From Pirellula sp. (GTDB lineage Bacteria; Planctomycetota; Planctomycetia; Pirellulales; Pirellulaceae): a stretch of DNA of 44,717 bases. The position numbers and the translations under genes were made by a program. The notes beneath the pieces were generated by a model that was given only the letters and a program-made list of their open reading frames with translations, ran no database searches and had not been told where the DNA came from. The stretch is from positions 1 through 44,717 of the forward strand of contig JALOQS010000005.1 in the NCBI GenBank assembly GCA_025459355.1, in the 5' to 3' direction. This document shows positions 34,786-44,568 of this stretch, piece after piece; the stretch's first letter is position 1; the number at the start of each line of letters is the position of its first letter.

Positions 34786-37263
34786 TCAATCCAGGTAAAC
34801 GAACTCATTCGAATTGAACAACACGACGCAGTACTCGCGAAACGCTTGTTGCTCGCTTAAAGAAAACTTGCTCTGCAGCAACTCGATCCGCTTCATCGCT
34901 CTTTGAATTTCTTGATCCGTCGCGGGTCGAGAATACAAATTTTCTATTGTGAAGCGGAGCTTCTTATCGAGCGAATCTCCAACCGTTTGTTGTGCGAATC
35001 GGGCCAGATGCGTAGCATGCTTTTGGAGAAACTGACCGTTGAGCATATTGAGGGCTTGGGCCGCTTGGGTCGTCAAAAAACGAGCTTCGCAGGTTACGTC
35101 CGTTTCGGGATAATCGAATACTGACAGCTCGGGCGGCACCAGCGAACGTTTGATGTGAATGTAAATGCTACGCCGAGCTTGCTCCTCTTCGCTTGACTTT
35201 TTCCAGCCAGAACCGGGCACGCTTTGTCCCGCTTTGACATCGTCAGAAACATCTGGAAAGATGCTGGGCCCATGCATGCTGTAGTTGATTCGGCCCGTTA
35301 CTGCTAGAACCGTGTCTCGAATCTCCTCGGCACTTAATCGTCGAGAATTAAAGCGACTAAAGTAATTGTTTTCTGGATCGGCGGCGATCGACTCGGCGGT
35401 TCCTCGGGAGCTTTGTCGGTAAGTTTCGCTCGTCACCATCAACCGGTGAATCCCCTTAAGGCTCCAATTCTGTCGTACAAGTTCGCGAGCCAAAAAGTCG
35501 AGCAACTCAGGATGCGTAGGAACGTCCCCCATTTGACCAAAGTTATTGGATGAGCGAACAATACCTCTTCCAAAGTGATGCTGCCAAAGTCGATTCACGA
35601 TAACGCGACTTACCAACCGGTTCTCTGGATTGGTGAGCCAATTCGCCAGGACCAATCTCCGACCCGCAGATTTTTGATCGGGCTGAGGTTCCGGAATGAC
35701 GGGAGCCGCCTCGCCAAAAATGGTTGGATAACCAGGTTCAACCTCGTCACCGAACGCCTCGGGAGATCCTCGCAATAGAACATGGGTCTTTGGTGGAGTC
35801 GCTTCGCATTTCGCCAAGCCTAGTCGAGAATCAACGGGTATCGAATCAAGATCTTTGCGGGTTGTCTCTAGCTCAGACTTTAGTCGTTGATATTCGGACC
35901 ATTCATCGGGACTAAGATGACTTTCTAGTTTCGCATCGATCACCTTGTTACGGTCGGGACTATCCGCAGCGACCCGATCCTCGTCGGACATTTTGCCGAT
36001 GCCAACGTTTTCAAGGTCCCTCATTTTGCGTTCCATAGATTTGATCGATGAACGCAACTGCTTGGTCTTCGCGAGTTGTTCTGGGGTTGAAATCAGAATT
36101 TGCGAATTAGTTTTTTGGTCCCCACGAATACCATAGGGGGTCACGTCGCGAAGAAACGCAACAAGTTGATAGTAATCCTTTTGTGGGATCGGATCGATTT
36201 TGTGGTCGTGACATCGAGCACAATTCATGGTTAGCCCCAGCACACCTTGACTGATGGTCGTCACCAAATCGTCGAATTCATCCATGCGAGCCAATGCAGG
36301 GTCGGCTGGTTCGTCGTCATAAATTCCTAGTCGATAGAAACCGGTTGCCGTCAAAGTTTCCGCATTAGGTGCCGGAAGCTCATCGCCTGCAATTTGCTCA
36401 CGCAGAAACTGATCGTAGGGCTTGTCTTTGTTAAATGCATCAATCACATAGTCACGATACTTGTACGCGTTTGGCTTTTCGCCGTCCCGTTCAAAGCTGT
36501 TCGTCTCTGCGTACCGAACCACATCGAGCCAGCCTCTCGCCATGCGCTCGCCGAATCGAGTGTCCGCTAACAATTGCTCAACTATGCCCTCATACGCTTC
36601 CTTGGTTGGGTTCGACGCAAAGCGATCCGAAGTCGCCTTGTCGGGAGGAACTCCAACTAAATCGAAAAACAAGCGACGTAGCAACTCGCGCGGTTCCGCT
36701 TCAGGCGACCGAGACATGCGATGTTTGTTCAACTTTTCGTCTACGAAAGCGTCGATGGGATTCCCGGTTCCGATAACGCCATCGTCAGTGGGGACGGGTG
36801 GGTCTGACATTGGAAGAAACGCCCAATGGGCTGTGTACTTCCCCCCTGACTCGATCCATCGTCGAATCTTCTCAACTTGTGCCGGAGACAGCCCTTCGCC
36901 TTCAGGTGGCATTCGTATCGACGGGTCATCGCTACTGATTCTAGCGATCATCTCGCTTTCATCCGGCTTGCCAGGAACAACCGCCTTAGAACCGCTATCG
37001 GTTTCGGCCGTTGCCAAATCAAATTCGTGCAACGCCAAACCAGCCTCTTTGGTATCGACTCCGTGACAAGAATAACAATGCTTGGCCAAGATAGGCCTGA
37101 TCTCTCTGGCGAAATCGACCGGCTCGTCTGCAGGTTTGGCTTGCTCATCTTCCTGAACAAAGCTCGCACCGAGAACGAGCGGCATGAACGTGTCCGTCAT
37201 CGCTAGAAAATTGCCGGTCACCAAGACCAAGAAGACCAGTACGTAGTTACGAAGGGTCGTCAT
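34786..37263 (-). CDS. PSCyt1/DUF1549/DUF1553 planctomycete cytochrome-like protein (second copy)
   Basis: An 825-residue exported protein. A signal segment (NYVLVFLVLVTGNFLA) precedes the PSCyt1 domain, with haem motif CYSCH after EIRPILAKH. DUF1549 follows (RLFFDLVGVPPDKATS, ARGWLDVVRYAETNS), then a second CxxCH (CARCHDHKIDPI), a coiled-coil-like stretch around residues 390-470, and DUF1553/PSD1 at the C-terminus (NRLWQHHFGRGIVRSSNNFG). Electron transfer through the haem site is inferred from the motif. It is divergent from the pst operon (189 bases to the PstS start) and immediately upstream of the DUF1501 partner. Confidence 0.9.
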   Translation of the reverse strand: MTTLRNYVLVFLVLVTGNFLAMTDTFMPLVLGASFVQEDEQAKPADEPVDFAREIRPILAKHCYSCHGVDTKEAGLALHEFDLATAETDSGSKAVVPGKPDESEMIARISSDDPSIRMPPEGEGLSPAQVEKIRRWIESGGKYTAHWAFLPMSDPPVPTDDGVIGTGNPIDAFVDEKLNKHRMSRSPEAEPRELLRRLFFDLVGVPPDKATSDRFASNPTKEAYEGIVEQLLADTRFGERMARGWLDVVRYAETNSFERDGEKPNAYKYRDYVIDAFNKDKPYDQFLREQIAGDELPAPNAETLTATGFYRLGIYDDEPADPALARMDEFDDLVTTISQGVLGLTMNCARCHDHKIDPIPQKDYYQLVAFLRDVTPYGIRGDQKTNSQILISTPEQLAKTKQLRSSIKSMERKMRDLENVGIGKMSDEDRVAADSPDRNKVIDAKLESHLSPDEWSEYQRLKSELETTRKDLDSIPVDSRLGLAKCEATPPKTHVLLRGSPEAFGDEVEPGYPTIFGEAAPVIPEPQPDQKSAGRRLVLANWLTNPENRLVSRVIVNRLWQHHFGRGIVRSSNNFGQMGDVPTHPELLDFLARELVRQNWSLKGIHRLMVTSETYRQSSRGTAESIAADPENNYFSRFNSRRLSAEEIRDTVLAVTGRINYSMHGPSIFPDVSDDVKAGQSVPGSGWKKSSEEEQARRSIYIHIKRSLVPPELSVFDYPETDVTCEARFLTTQAAQALNMLNGQFLQKHATHLARFAQQTVGDSLDKKLRFTIENLYSRPATDQEIQRAMKRIELLQSKFSLSEQQAFREYCVVLFNSNEFVYLD

Positions 37264-37452
37264 CGCAGTTCGCTTAGTAGGTGGGATAGGGTGGGAAGGC
37301 TAATGCCCAATATCTGGCAAAGGAAGGAAATCCTTCACCGAATTCTCTACGATTATACCTTGGTCGATATCGTAAAGCTATGCGAAGGCTCTGCAAGCGT
37401 GTAATATCCTTTGTCATTCGGGTGCACAGTTTGTTTTTGCGGGAGTTCCAGG

Positions 37453-38541
37453 TTGTTTGGCCATAGATTTCGCGTTAACGCATTTTTTGCGATCTTAATT
37501 CATGGTCTGGTTCTAAGCCAGAGCGGCACTAGGGGCTTGGCTCAATCGAACTTGCAAACACCTTCGATTGAGCCCATTCGATCCCTTGCACGGACAATCC
37601 AGCCAATCGATCCCGATGAAGCCATTGATGCTAAGCTCGACCCGAGGCTGCCTCCCTACCAAGTTTCGCACGGCCCCACGGGGTTGGTTCGCTCGGTGGG
37701 CTCGGATACGATGATCACTTTGATGCTCTCCTGGTCTGAGCGATTCAAATCCTATTACAGAGGTGTTCGCACCGAGATTGAAGGGCAAGGATCTTCGAAG
37801 GCGATGCCCTCACTTATCGAGGGGTCGTCCAGTTTTGGTCCGATGAGCCGCCCACTAAAGCTGTCAGAGATTGAAGAATTCGAAAACCGGTTCGGCTATA
37901 AACCCACATTGCTCCCCGTCGGTATCGATCTAGTTGGATTGCTGGTGCATCGTGACTGTCCGCTCGAATCGATTTCGCTCGAACAAATCGACGCGATATT
38001 TTCCAACACGCGACGTCGCGGACATCCTGCTATTGCGACCTGGGGTGATCTGGGGTTGTCTGGCGAGTGGGCCAGGGAACCGATTGTTCTTTACGGCAGA
38101 AATGCTGCTTCGGGGACCTACGGATTTTTCAAAGATCGAGTACTTAATGAAGGAGATTTTCAGCCTAAAGTTTTGGAGCAGCCTGGTAGCAGCGCGGTTG
38201 TCGCCGCCATCGCAGGCAACCGATTTGCCATGGGTTACAGCGGTATGGGTGGGAATACCGACTTGGTTAAGCCCTTAATGATTTCTGAACGAAATGGGAC
38301 TTCCGGTATCAGCCCCAGCGAAGACAATGCGTTAGATGGAACTTATCCGCTCGCCAGATATCTGTTTCTAGCAATCAACCACAAACCGAATTCGAGACTC
38401 GATCCTACACGACGCGAATTTCTAAAGTTCATCTACAGTCGTGATGGACAGAGATTAGTTCTCGTAGATGGATACTTGCCTATCAATGCGGTCATCGCAG
38501 AAGAAGCCTTAAAAGAGGTTGGCATCGTTTCAAGCAAATGA
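37453..38541 (+). CDS. pstS: Phosphate-binding protein PstS
   Basis: A ~362-residue periplasmic phosphate-binding protein. A signal peptide (AFFAILIHGLVLSQSGTRGLAQ) follows a short basic N-region. Ligand-loop landmarks are SVGSDTMITLM, EGQGSSKAMPSLIEGSSSFGPMS and GRNAASGTYGFFKDRV, matching the PstS/PBP-like family. I use the TTG at 37453 because GGGAG lies seven bases upstream and a clean signal peptide results; a TTG at 37411 would extend it by 14 Cys-rich residues. It heads pstS-pstC-pstA-pstB, the high-affinity phosphate importer. Such operons are usually PhoB-controlled, but I could not identify a convincing Pho box upstream. Confidence 0.9.
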   Translation: MFGHRFRVNAFFAILIHGLVLSQSGTRGLAQSNLQTPSIEPIRSLARTIQPIDPDEAIDAKLDPRLPPYQVSHGPTGLVRSVGSDTMITLMLSWSERFKSYYRGVRTEIEGQGSSKAMPSLIEGSSSFGPMSRPLKLSEIEEFENRFGYKPTLLPVGIDLVGLLVHRDCPLESISLEQIDAIFSNTRRRGHPAIATWGDLGLSGEWAREPIVLYGRNAASGTYGFFKDRVLNEGDFQPKVLEQPGSSAVVAAIAGNRFAMGYSGMGGNTDLVKPLMISERNGTSGISPSEDNALDGTYPLARYLFLAINHKPNSRLDPTRREFLKFIYSRDGQRLVLVDGYLPINAVIAEEALKEVGIVSSK

Positions 38542-41275
38542 CAAAACAATCGCGTACTCTATCTCGTCAAATCGCAATCTCGGCTTGGAGAATCGCAACG
38601 ATTATGGCGATCGGTATTCAACACAAGTGACGAATTCGAGGCAACCATTGTCCAACGAAATCGCCAGCAAAAGGCCAGTTCGAAAACAGCTTTGGTTCGA
38701 TACCATCGCCCGTGCCTTGATCACATCGGGAGGTATCGGCACGATTTTGGTGGCGTTGCTGATCGTCTTTGTGATGATCAGCCAATTGCTCCCTCTCTTG
38801 AGCACATCCGACGCGACGACCGTTGCCGAATTTACCATCGATCATGACTCAAACGCACCAACCGGATCTGATTCGCCAAATCGGCAGTTGACCTCGGAAC
38901 CCATCTGCGCTGGGATGGACGAATACGGCGATATTGCTTGGTTCCTATTTCCATCCGGATCAATCCAGACCTACTCCACCCGTTCTGGCTTACGACTACA
39001 GTCCTTTGCGCCGCCCGCTGACGCCCTCAAGCAGGAAAACGCGAATCCATCCAAGCCTGAGATAACGGCTTGCTCTGTCGCTGATGACGATGCCAGTTTG
39101 TTAGTAGGTTATTCCAATGGTTATGTACGCCCCATTACGATCCGGTGGAATATCGAATACCTTGATCAGCCAAACGAAGAGAGTGATGATCACCCTTCAC
39201 CAGACAGTGACGAACCCGAAACATCTGTCATGACGGAACTTCCGAATGGTTTAGTGCGAGTCCAACGTATTGATTCTATCGATTTCCACGATCCGATTGC
39301 TGCGTTAAAGTCGCCGGTGCGGTGCATCGATTGGTTAAAACCAGATGCAATTTATGGCCTGGAAAAAGCAAAAAGCTGGAAATGGTTAGCGAGTGACGGT
39401 AACGAAGTTATTGTCCAACATCATCTTCGACGAAGACTAGGTATTAGCCTCGCGAACACAGAAGAGATCAAAACATGGCGCACGTCAGTGCCATCCAATT
39501 CCATCATTGCGGCTATGCTAAACGCCCAAGGGGAAACGTTTACATCCATTACCTCAGATGGGCTCGCGCAACTTTGGCGATTGTCCCCTGAAACCAGTAT
39601 TGGGCATCTCGCGTCTCATTGGACTATCACTGGCAGCGAAAGCAAGGTGCTGAGTGCGGTACCGATCCTGGGACGCAATACTTTGCTCATGAGTTCCGAA
39701 TCAGGTTACTTGGAGGGGGTATCTCCCTACTTCGGTCCGGACAAATCGGACTTGGTTTCGATTCACCGAATGTCGCTACCAACGCAGAGGATTCGTCAAC
39801 TATCACCTGCCACAAATTCTCGTGTCGTCGCTGCCCTCATGGACGATGGAGTGGCATCACTGATCTATGTACCAACCAATCGACAACTGCTTCGCTGGAC
39901 AGTTGATCCAGAATCGAAAATCTTCTTTTCCTCTGGCTCTCGCTTTATGGGAGCGTTGCATGGCAACTCAGTTACCGTCGCGAGACTGAATCTTCGTTTC
40001 CCTGAAGCGGGTTGGCAAAGCTTTCTGAATGCGAATTGGTTTGAAGGTTACGATAGCCCTAGGCACTTGTGGCAAAGTAGCTCGGGAACAATCCAGGGTG
40101 AAATAAAGCTAAGCATTGTTCCGCTTGTTTTCGGGACCATCAAAGCAACCTTCTATACCCTTTTGATCGCTATTCCTCTCGGACTCATCTCTGCGATTTT
40201 CTCGAGCGAATACTTGCACCCGACCAGTCGAGCCCGAATCAAACCAATTATGGAATTAATGGCTAGCGTACCCAGTGTGGCCTTGGGATTCGTTGGGGCG
40301 ATTGCCTTAGCGCCCTTGGTGAGAGATAACCTATTCGGATTGTTCTTGTTCCTCGTTGTTGCGATGTTGATTCTGGTTAGCATCCCCGCGATTCTCTCAA
40401 CGCTCCCTCGCTCCGCTGCCGCATCAACAACAAAGCACCGTGCATGGACATTGATCTTAGTCTTAATCGCCGCGTTGGGTATTTCGCGTTATTGTGCCGA
40501 ACGGATGGAATTCGGACTCTTCGGTGGTCCGCTGACTTACTGGCTAAACGGCGAGTTTGGAAGTGCTTTTCCTGGTTGGTTGTGCATTGCCATTCTCCCT
40601 TGTGGGGTGCTCACTTTCTGGGCATTTAACCATTTTCAGATCTCGCGATTTCTTACGAAGAGACTGCCATTCCTTCGACCAGACTCTTCGTTCAATTTGT
40701 TGGCTATGCACGCGCTACAGTTAATCGCAAGCGTAGTGATTACATGCGCTTTATCAGCTTGCTTAAGCTTAGTGGGTTGGGACGCACGCGGCACATTGCT
40801 GGATTCCTACCAAGAACGAAATGCATTATTGGTCGGTGTAGTTCTGGGATTCGCGATTGTCCCATTGATTTTCACTCTGTCAGAGGATGCATTACAAGCG
40901 GTGCCGCAACATTTGCGAGCGGCATCGATGAGCTGCGGTGCAACCGTATGGCAAACCACAATTCGTGTTGTTGTTCCAACGGCAGTAAGCGGGCTGTTTA
41001 GCGCAGTGATGCTCGGACTGGGACGCGCCATCGGAGAGACCATGGTGGTTTTAATGGTCTCAGGAAACAGTGCCATCATGGAGCTCAATCCGTTTAGTGG
41101 ATTTCGCACACTATCGGCAACACTCGCGATGGAACTCCCTGAGGCGGCTCGTGGTAGCACTCATTATCACTCTTTGTTCTTTGTCTCACTGGTCCTATTT
41201 TTCTTGACGGTTGTTGTTAATTCGATCGCAGAGTTTGTTCGGCTCAAATTCAAACGGAATGCGAGCCAACTATGA
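38519..41275 (+). CDS. pstC: Phosphate permease PstC with large beta-propeller-like insert
   Basis: A ~918-residue frame, far longer than a typical PstC (about 300-330). A first membrane helix (GGIGTILVALLIVFVMISQLL) is followed by ~420 residues that read like WD40/YVTN-type beta-propeller blades (DASLLVGYSNGYVRPITI, ASDGNEVIVQHHLRR, TSITSDGLAQLWRLSP), presumably periplasmic. The permease core begins near residue 529 (FGTIKATFYTLLIAIPLGL) and ends with the EAA-type loop around SCGATVWQTTIRVVVPTAVSG and AIGETMVVLMVSGN. The core also contains an extra ~150-residue membrane insert. The start is uncertain: the TTG at 38519 lies inside pstS with an ill-placed AAAAGAGG, and the GTG at 38627 is a good alternative. 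Confidence 0.88.
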   Translation: MASFQANDKTIAYSISSNRNLGLENRNDYGDRYSTQVTNSRQPLSNEIASKRPVRKQLWFDTIARALITSGGIGTILVALLIVFVMISQLLPLLSTSDATTVAEFTIDHDSNAPTGSDSPNRQLTSEPICAGMDEYGDIAWFLFPSGSIQTYSTRSGLRLQSFAPPADALKQENANPSKPEITACSVADDDASLLVGYSNGYVRPITIRWNIEYLDQPNEESDDHPSPDSDEPETSVMTELPNGLVRVQRIDSIDFHDPIAALKSPVRCIDWLKPDAIYGLEKAKSWKWLASDGNEVIVQHHLRRRLGISLANTEEIKTWRTSVPSNSIIAAMLNAQGETFTSITSDGLAQLWRLSPETSIGHLASHWTITGSESKVLSAVPILGRNTLLMSSESGYLEGVSPYFGPDKSDLVSIHRMSLPTQRIRQLSPATNSRVVAALMDDGVASLIYVPTNRQLLRWTVDPESKIFFSSGSRFMGALHGNSVTVARLNLRFPEAGWQSFLNANWFEGYDSPRHLWQSSSGTIQGEIKLSIVPLVFGTIKATFYTLLIAIPLGLISAIFSSEYLHPTSRARIKPIMELMASVPSVALGFVGAIALAPLVRDNLFGLFLFLVVAMLILVSIPAILSTLPRSAAASTTKHRAWTLILVLIAALGISRYCAERMEFGLFGGPLTYWLNGEFGSAFPGWLCIAILPCGVLTFWAFNHFQISRFLTKRLPFLRPDSSFNLLAMHALQLIASVVITCALSACLSLVGWDARGTLLDSYQERNALLVGVVLGFAIVPLIFTLSEDALQAVPQHLRAASMSCGATVWQTTIRVVVPTAVSGLFSAVMLGLGRAIGETMVVLMVSGNSAIMELNPFSGFRTLSATLAMELPEAARGSTHYHSLFFVSLVLFFLTVVVNSIAEFVRLKFKRNASQL

Positions 41276-43686
41276 AACGACCTTCAGTACGAAACAACGT
41301 GACCGCTTCGTCCGACGCCATGATTTGGGTTTCAGGCGGATTTTTCGTCGTGTCCTGCACTCTGCTGTTCCTGTTTATCGGACATATTGCCTATCACAGC
41401 CTTCATGCCCATTGGCCTCGTAGAGTTGCCGTTTTCGAGAAGACCGATGGCACGCTTTTGGCAGGTGAAATTCACGGATATCATGGTGAGAGCCTCCCCC
41501 ATCACGAACAAAGCATATCGTTGAGAACGGGATACAACAGAAATAGCACCCAATCCATATCCACAATGGAAATGGAAACCGTAACCGCCATTCCTCCGGT
41601 CTATCCCGAAAACGTTATCGCTGTCGAACTTCGGGAATCAGAACCCATGTTTGGGCTAATAACTCAAGTTGCCCAATTACAGCACTCGTTGCAGACGAAT
41701 GTAGCGATAGCTCGCGTTTTCTTGTCGGAAATCGAGTCAGCAGAAGCGAAAGGTATCGTCGCTAAGAAAGACAGAAACGCTTTTGAAGAAATCTTACCGT
41801 CGGCACTTGCTTCAATGATTGAACAAGCGGACGAACCGATCGAGATACCGATGGAACGATGGGATGAGGCGATCGCTGATTTTGAACAAATTGTTGAGCA
41901 CAACCAACATCTAATTCGGCTCAAACAAATGGAGTTGAGCGGCATTGACAAACAGTTATCAGCCAGTCGTAAACAAGGCATCAGGTACGCCGTCTCCCGA
42001 AACCAATCGTTTGTTAATACCATTGACGAGATTTTTCGAGTCGCGTTCGAGCTGGGAGCGGCAGAACAAGCGATCTACGATGTCGAAGCCTCGGCACGTT
42101 TCTGGAGAGACCAATTTCAGTCGGATGATACCATCTCAAAGAGTATCGATGAATCAACCGATCGCATCAAGGCGCTTCTTAAACAACAACGTGATCAGCT
42201 TGAAACGGAATTGAACACTCTCGTTAAACAAGATTCTTGGGTGAGTCCAAGCGATTCTCAAAAGACTACCAACGAAGCAAGAGAATTCCTTTCGGAACTA
42301 GCCAAAACGGCTAAATCCGCATACTCGCAACAGTTGCGAGTCAACACGGATCTTGCGGAATTGGACATTGTTCGCAACGCGTTTCGCATCGAATTGACTT
42401 TATTGGATTGCGAAACAATCGCCCCCACCCATTCCGATCGGACGAATTACGCAGACTCAGATGTAAAAGTGGGTATTGTATCAACGAGAGTCGGACAATC
42501 GCTTGAATTCCTTTGGCGATCCGGATCAACACAAGGTGCGACTGAGTTTGCGCTCGCGAAAAAGCAAATTTTGTGTTCCGACGTAATACGCTATTACTTT
42601 CCAAACAAACTCGGATGGCTCGGCAAGCTGCAGCTGTACTCGGAACGCTGGATTGAGTTTCTCGCTGGGTCGCCGCGGCGAAATGGACTCGCCGGTGGTG
42701 TATTCCCGGCCATTTGGGGAACCGTTGTCATGACTATTCTCATGTCGATTATGGTAATGCCTTTTGGTGTTATGGCGGCCATCTATATGCGAGAATACGC
42801 ACAGCACAGCATGATGCTTAGCATCGTCCGAGTAACGGTTCACAATCTAGCGGGCGTTCCCAGTATCGTGTACGGCGTGTTTGGCTTAGCTTTCTTTAGC
42901 TACTTGATCGGAGGCTTTATCGATGGCGGGCCACAAAAGGTTGGCTTGGAACCGTTGCCGATTCTTTCCTGGATCATTTTGAGTTCCGCGACCATGATTT
43001 CCATTTTATGGTTGGCCTATCGTACACTCAAACCGCAGTCCAAGTTTCTGAAGCCCAGCTTTGTTGCTGCCAATCGATTCTTTTCCTTTGGGCTGCTCGT
43101 CACGGCTTTGGTGGGCAGTTTTTTGGTCGTTGCTAAAGTTCCGTTTTTCGAAGGCTTGTACTACGATGAGTTACCTAATCCTACTTTTGGCAAAGGCTGT
43201 TTGCTTTGGGCATCATTTACGATGGCCCTGCTAACACTGCCCATTGTTATCGTAACTACGGAAGAAGCGCTGTCCTCTGTTCCCGCATCGCTTAAAGAAG
43301 GCTCTTACGCTTGCGGTGCTACAAAATGGCAAACAATACGACGGCTGGTTCTTCCTTACGCCAGACCAGGAATCATCACAGGGATGATTCTTTCGGTCGC
43401 GCGCGGTGCAGGCGAAGTTGCTCCGCTCATGCTGGTTGGGGTGATCCCGCTGGCTAGCGATTTACCATTGGATACAGAGTATCCTTACTTGCACGGGTCA
43501 CGCTCGTTTATGCATCTCGGATACCACATATACTCGCTGGGGCTCCAGAACCCCGACATCAACGCAGCACGCCCCATGGTTTACGCAACGATTGTGTTGC
43601 TTATGCTAATTGTGTTCGTGCTCAATTCGGGTGCGATTTGGCTGAGAAGCAAAATCAATCGTCAAATGAAAACCCAACAATTTTAA
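41272..43686 (+). CDS. pstA: Phosphate permease PstA with large N-terminal extension
   Basis: An 804-residue protein; typical PstA is about 280-300. A first membrane helix (about 18-40) is followed by ~410 extra residues, including a soluble beta-rich part and a long helical, Gln/Glu-rich, coiled-coil-like part (about 200-370). The permease domain begins near residue 460-475 ([20 protein letters not shown]) and contains the loop [18 protein letters not shown] and [12 protein letters not shown], which are clear PstA signatures. It overlaps pstC by four bases (ATGA), so the two permeases are translationally coupled. The parallel enlargement of both permeases suggests that their extra domains meet in the periplasm, perhaps sensing or gating phosphate, but this is inference. 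Confidence 0.9.
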   Translation: MKRPSVRNNVTASSDAMIWVSGGFFVVSCTLLFLFIGHIAYHSLHAHWPRRVAVFEKTDGTLLAGEIHGYHGESLPHHEQSISLRTGYNRNSTQSISTMEMETVTAIPPVYPENVIAVELRESEPMFGLITQVAQLQHSLQTNVAIARVFLSEIESAEAKGIVAKKDRNAFEEILPSALASMIEQADEPIEIPMERWDEAIADFEQIVEHNQHLIRLKQMELSGIDKQLSASRKQGIRYAVSRNQSFVNTIDEIFRVAFELGAAEQAIYDVEASARFWRDQFQSDDTISKSIDESTDRIKALLKQQRDQLETELNTLVKQDSWVSPSDSQKTTNEAREFLSELAKTAKSAYSQQLRVNTDLAELDIVRNAFRIELTLLDCETIAPTHSDRTNYADSDVKVGIVSTRVGQSLEFLWRSGSTQGATEFALAKKQILCSDVIRYYFPNKLGWLGKLQLYSERWIEFLAGSPRRNGLAGGVFPAIWGTVVMTILMSIMVMPFGVMAAIYMREYAQHSMMLSIVRVTVHNLAGVPSIVYGVFGLAFFSYLIGGFIDGGPQKVGLEPLPILSWIILSSATMISILWLAYRTLKPQSKFLKPSFVAANRFFSFGLLVTALVGSFLVVAKVPFFEGLYYDELPNPTFGKGCLLWASFTMALLTLPIVIVTTEEALSSVPASLKEGSYACGATKWQTIRRLVLPYARPGIITGMILSVARGAGEVAPLMLVGVIPLASDLPLDTEYPYLHGSRSFMHLGYHIYSLGLQNPDINAARPMVYATIVLLMLIVFVLNSGAIWLRSKINRQMKTQQF

Positions 43687-43702
43687 GACACACTTCAATA
43701 CT

Positions 43703-44527
43703 ATGGATCGCGTTAAACTCATCTCATCGGGCCGAATGGTTCCTGCTGAAACTCACGAGGCGTTGCTCGAGAATGAGTTCGTATTGTCCATCGAGAACTT
43801 TTCGCTTTGGTACGGAAGCAAACAGGTGCTGCACCAAATCTCGATGGGCATCCCGTCTGGCAAGGTAACCGCATTGATCGGACCGAGCGGGTGTGGCAAG
43901 TCGACATTGCTCCGAAGCGTTAATCGCATGAACGACCTAGTGGAGTCAGTCGATGTCGAGGGCGAAATGGAACTGCGGGGAGAGTCGATTTATAACTCTA
44001 GCATTAATGTGATCGAGCTCCGCAAGAGAATGGGCATGGTCTTTCAGAAGCCTAATCCATTTCCGATGTCCATCTTTGAGAACGTGGTCTATCCATTGCG
44101 AATTGACGGCGAAAGCCATAAGGGACGACTCATGGAGGCATGCGAACGAGCGTTACGTGAAGCCGCACTTTGGGATGAAGTTAAAGATCGCCTGTCAGAA
44201 AGTGGACTAAAGCTATCCGGTGGTCAGCAACAACGCCTGTGTATTGCGAGAGCGATCGTATCATCGCCAGAAATTCTTCTTCTCGATGAACCTTGTTCGG
44301 CGCTTGACCCAATTGCAACGGGCAAGGTAGAGGATTTGATCGAGAGATTAAAGGGAGAGTACTCCATTCTCATTGTGACGCACAACATGCAGCAAGCGTC
44401 ACGAATCAGCGACTACACAGCTTTTTTGTATCTCGGACATTTGCTCGAATATGGTCCAACGTCCACGATCTTCACGCGACCTCGCTTGCGTGAAACCGAG
44501 GATTACATAACCGGTCGATTTGGATAA
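43703..44527 (+). CDS. pstB: Phosphate ABC transporter ATPase PstB
   Basis: A 274-residue ABC ATPase energising phosphate import. Walker A is GPSGCGKST, followed by the PstB-typical [11 protein letters not shown]. The Q-loop region [17 protein letters not shown] is diagnostic for PstB, the signature is LSGGQQQRL and Walker B is [13 protein letters not shown]. The C-terminus ([10 protein letters not shown]) is also typical. It starts 16 bases after pstA without a strong ribosome binding site; shorter starts are possible since the first ~25 residues are outside the ABC fold. A phoU gene often follows pstB, but here a tandem repeat begins instead and the window ends. Confidence 0.96.
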   Translation: MDRVKLISSGRMVPAETHEALLENEFVLSIENFSLWYGSKQVLHQISMGIPSGKVTALIGPSGCGKSTLLRSVNRMNDLVESVDVEGEMELRGESIYNSSINVIELRKRMGMVFQKPNPFPMSIFENVVYPLRIDGESHKGRLMEACERALREAALWDEVKDRLSESGLKLSGGQQQRLCIARAIVSSPEILLLDEPCSALDPIATGKVEDLIERLKGEYSILIVTHNMQQASRISDYTAFLYLGHLLEYGPTSTIFTRPRLRETEDYITGRFG

Positions 44528-44568
44528 ACCGTCAATCGCTTTACACACGCTACTGCCCAAAACTGCGC

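Noticed and set aside
36461-37066. 201-codon plus-strand open frame
   Set aside because: It is antisense to the PSCyt1/DUF1549 region, where the haem and domain motifs are unmistakable.
37264-37452. Pho box upstream of pstS
   Set aside because: A single TTGTCAT at 37411 resembles a half-site, but no second half-site at the expected spacing is present.
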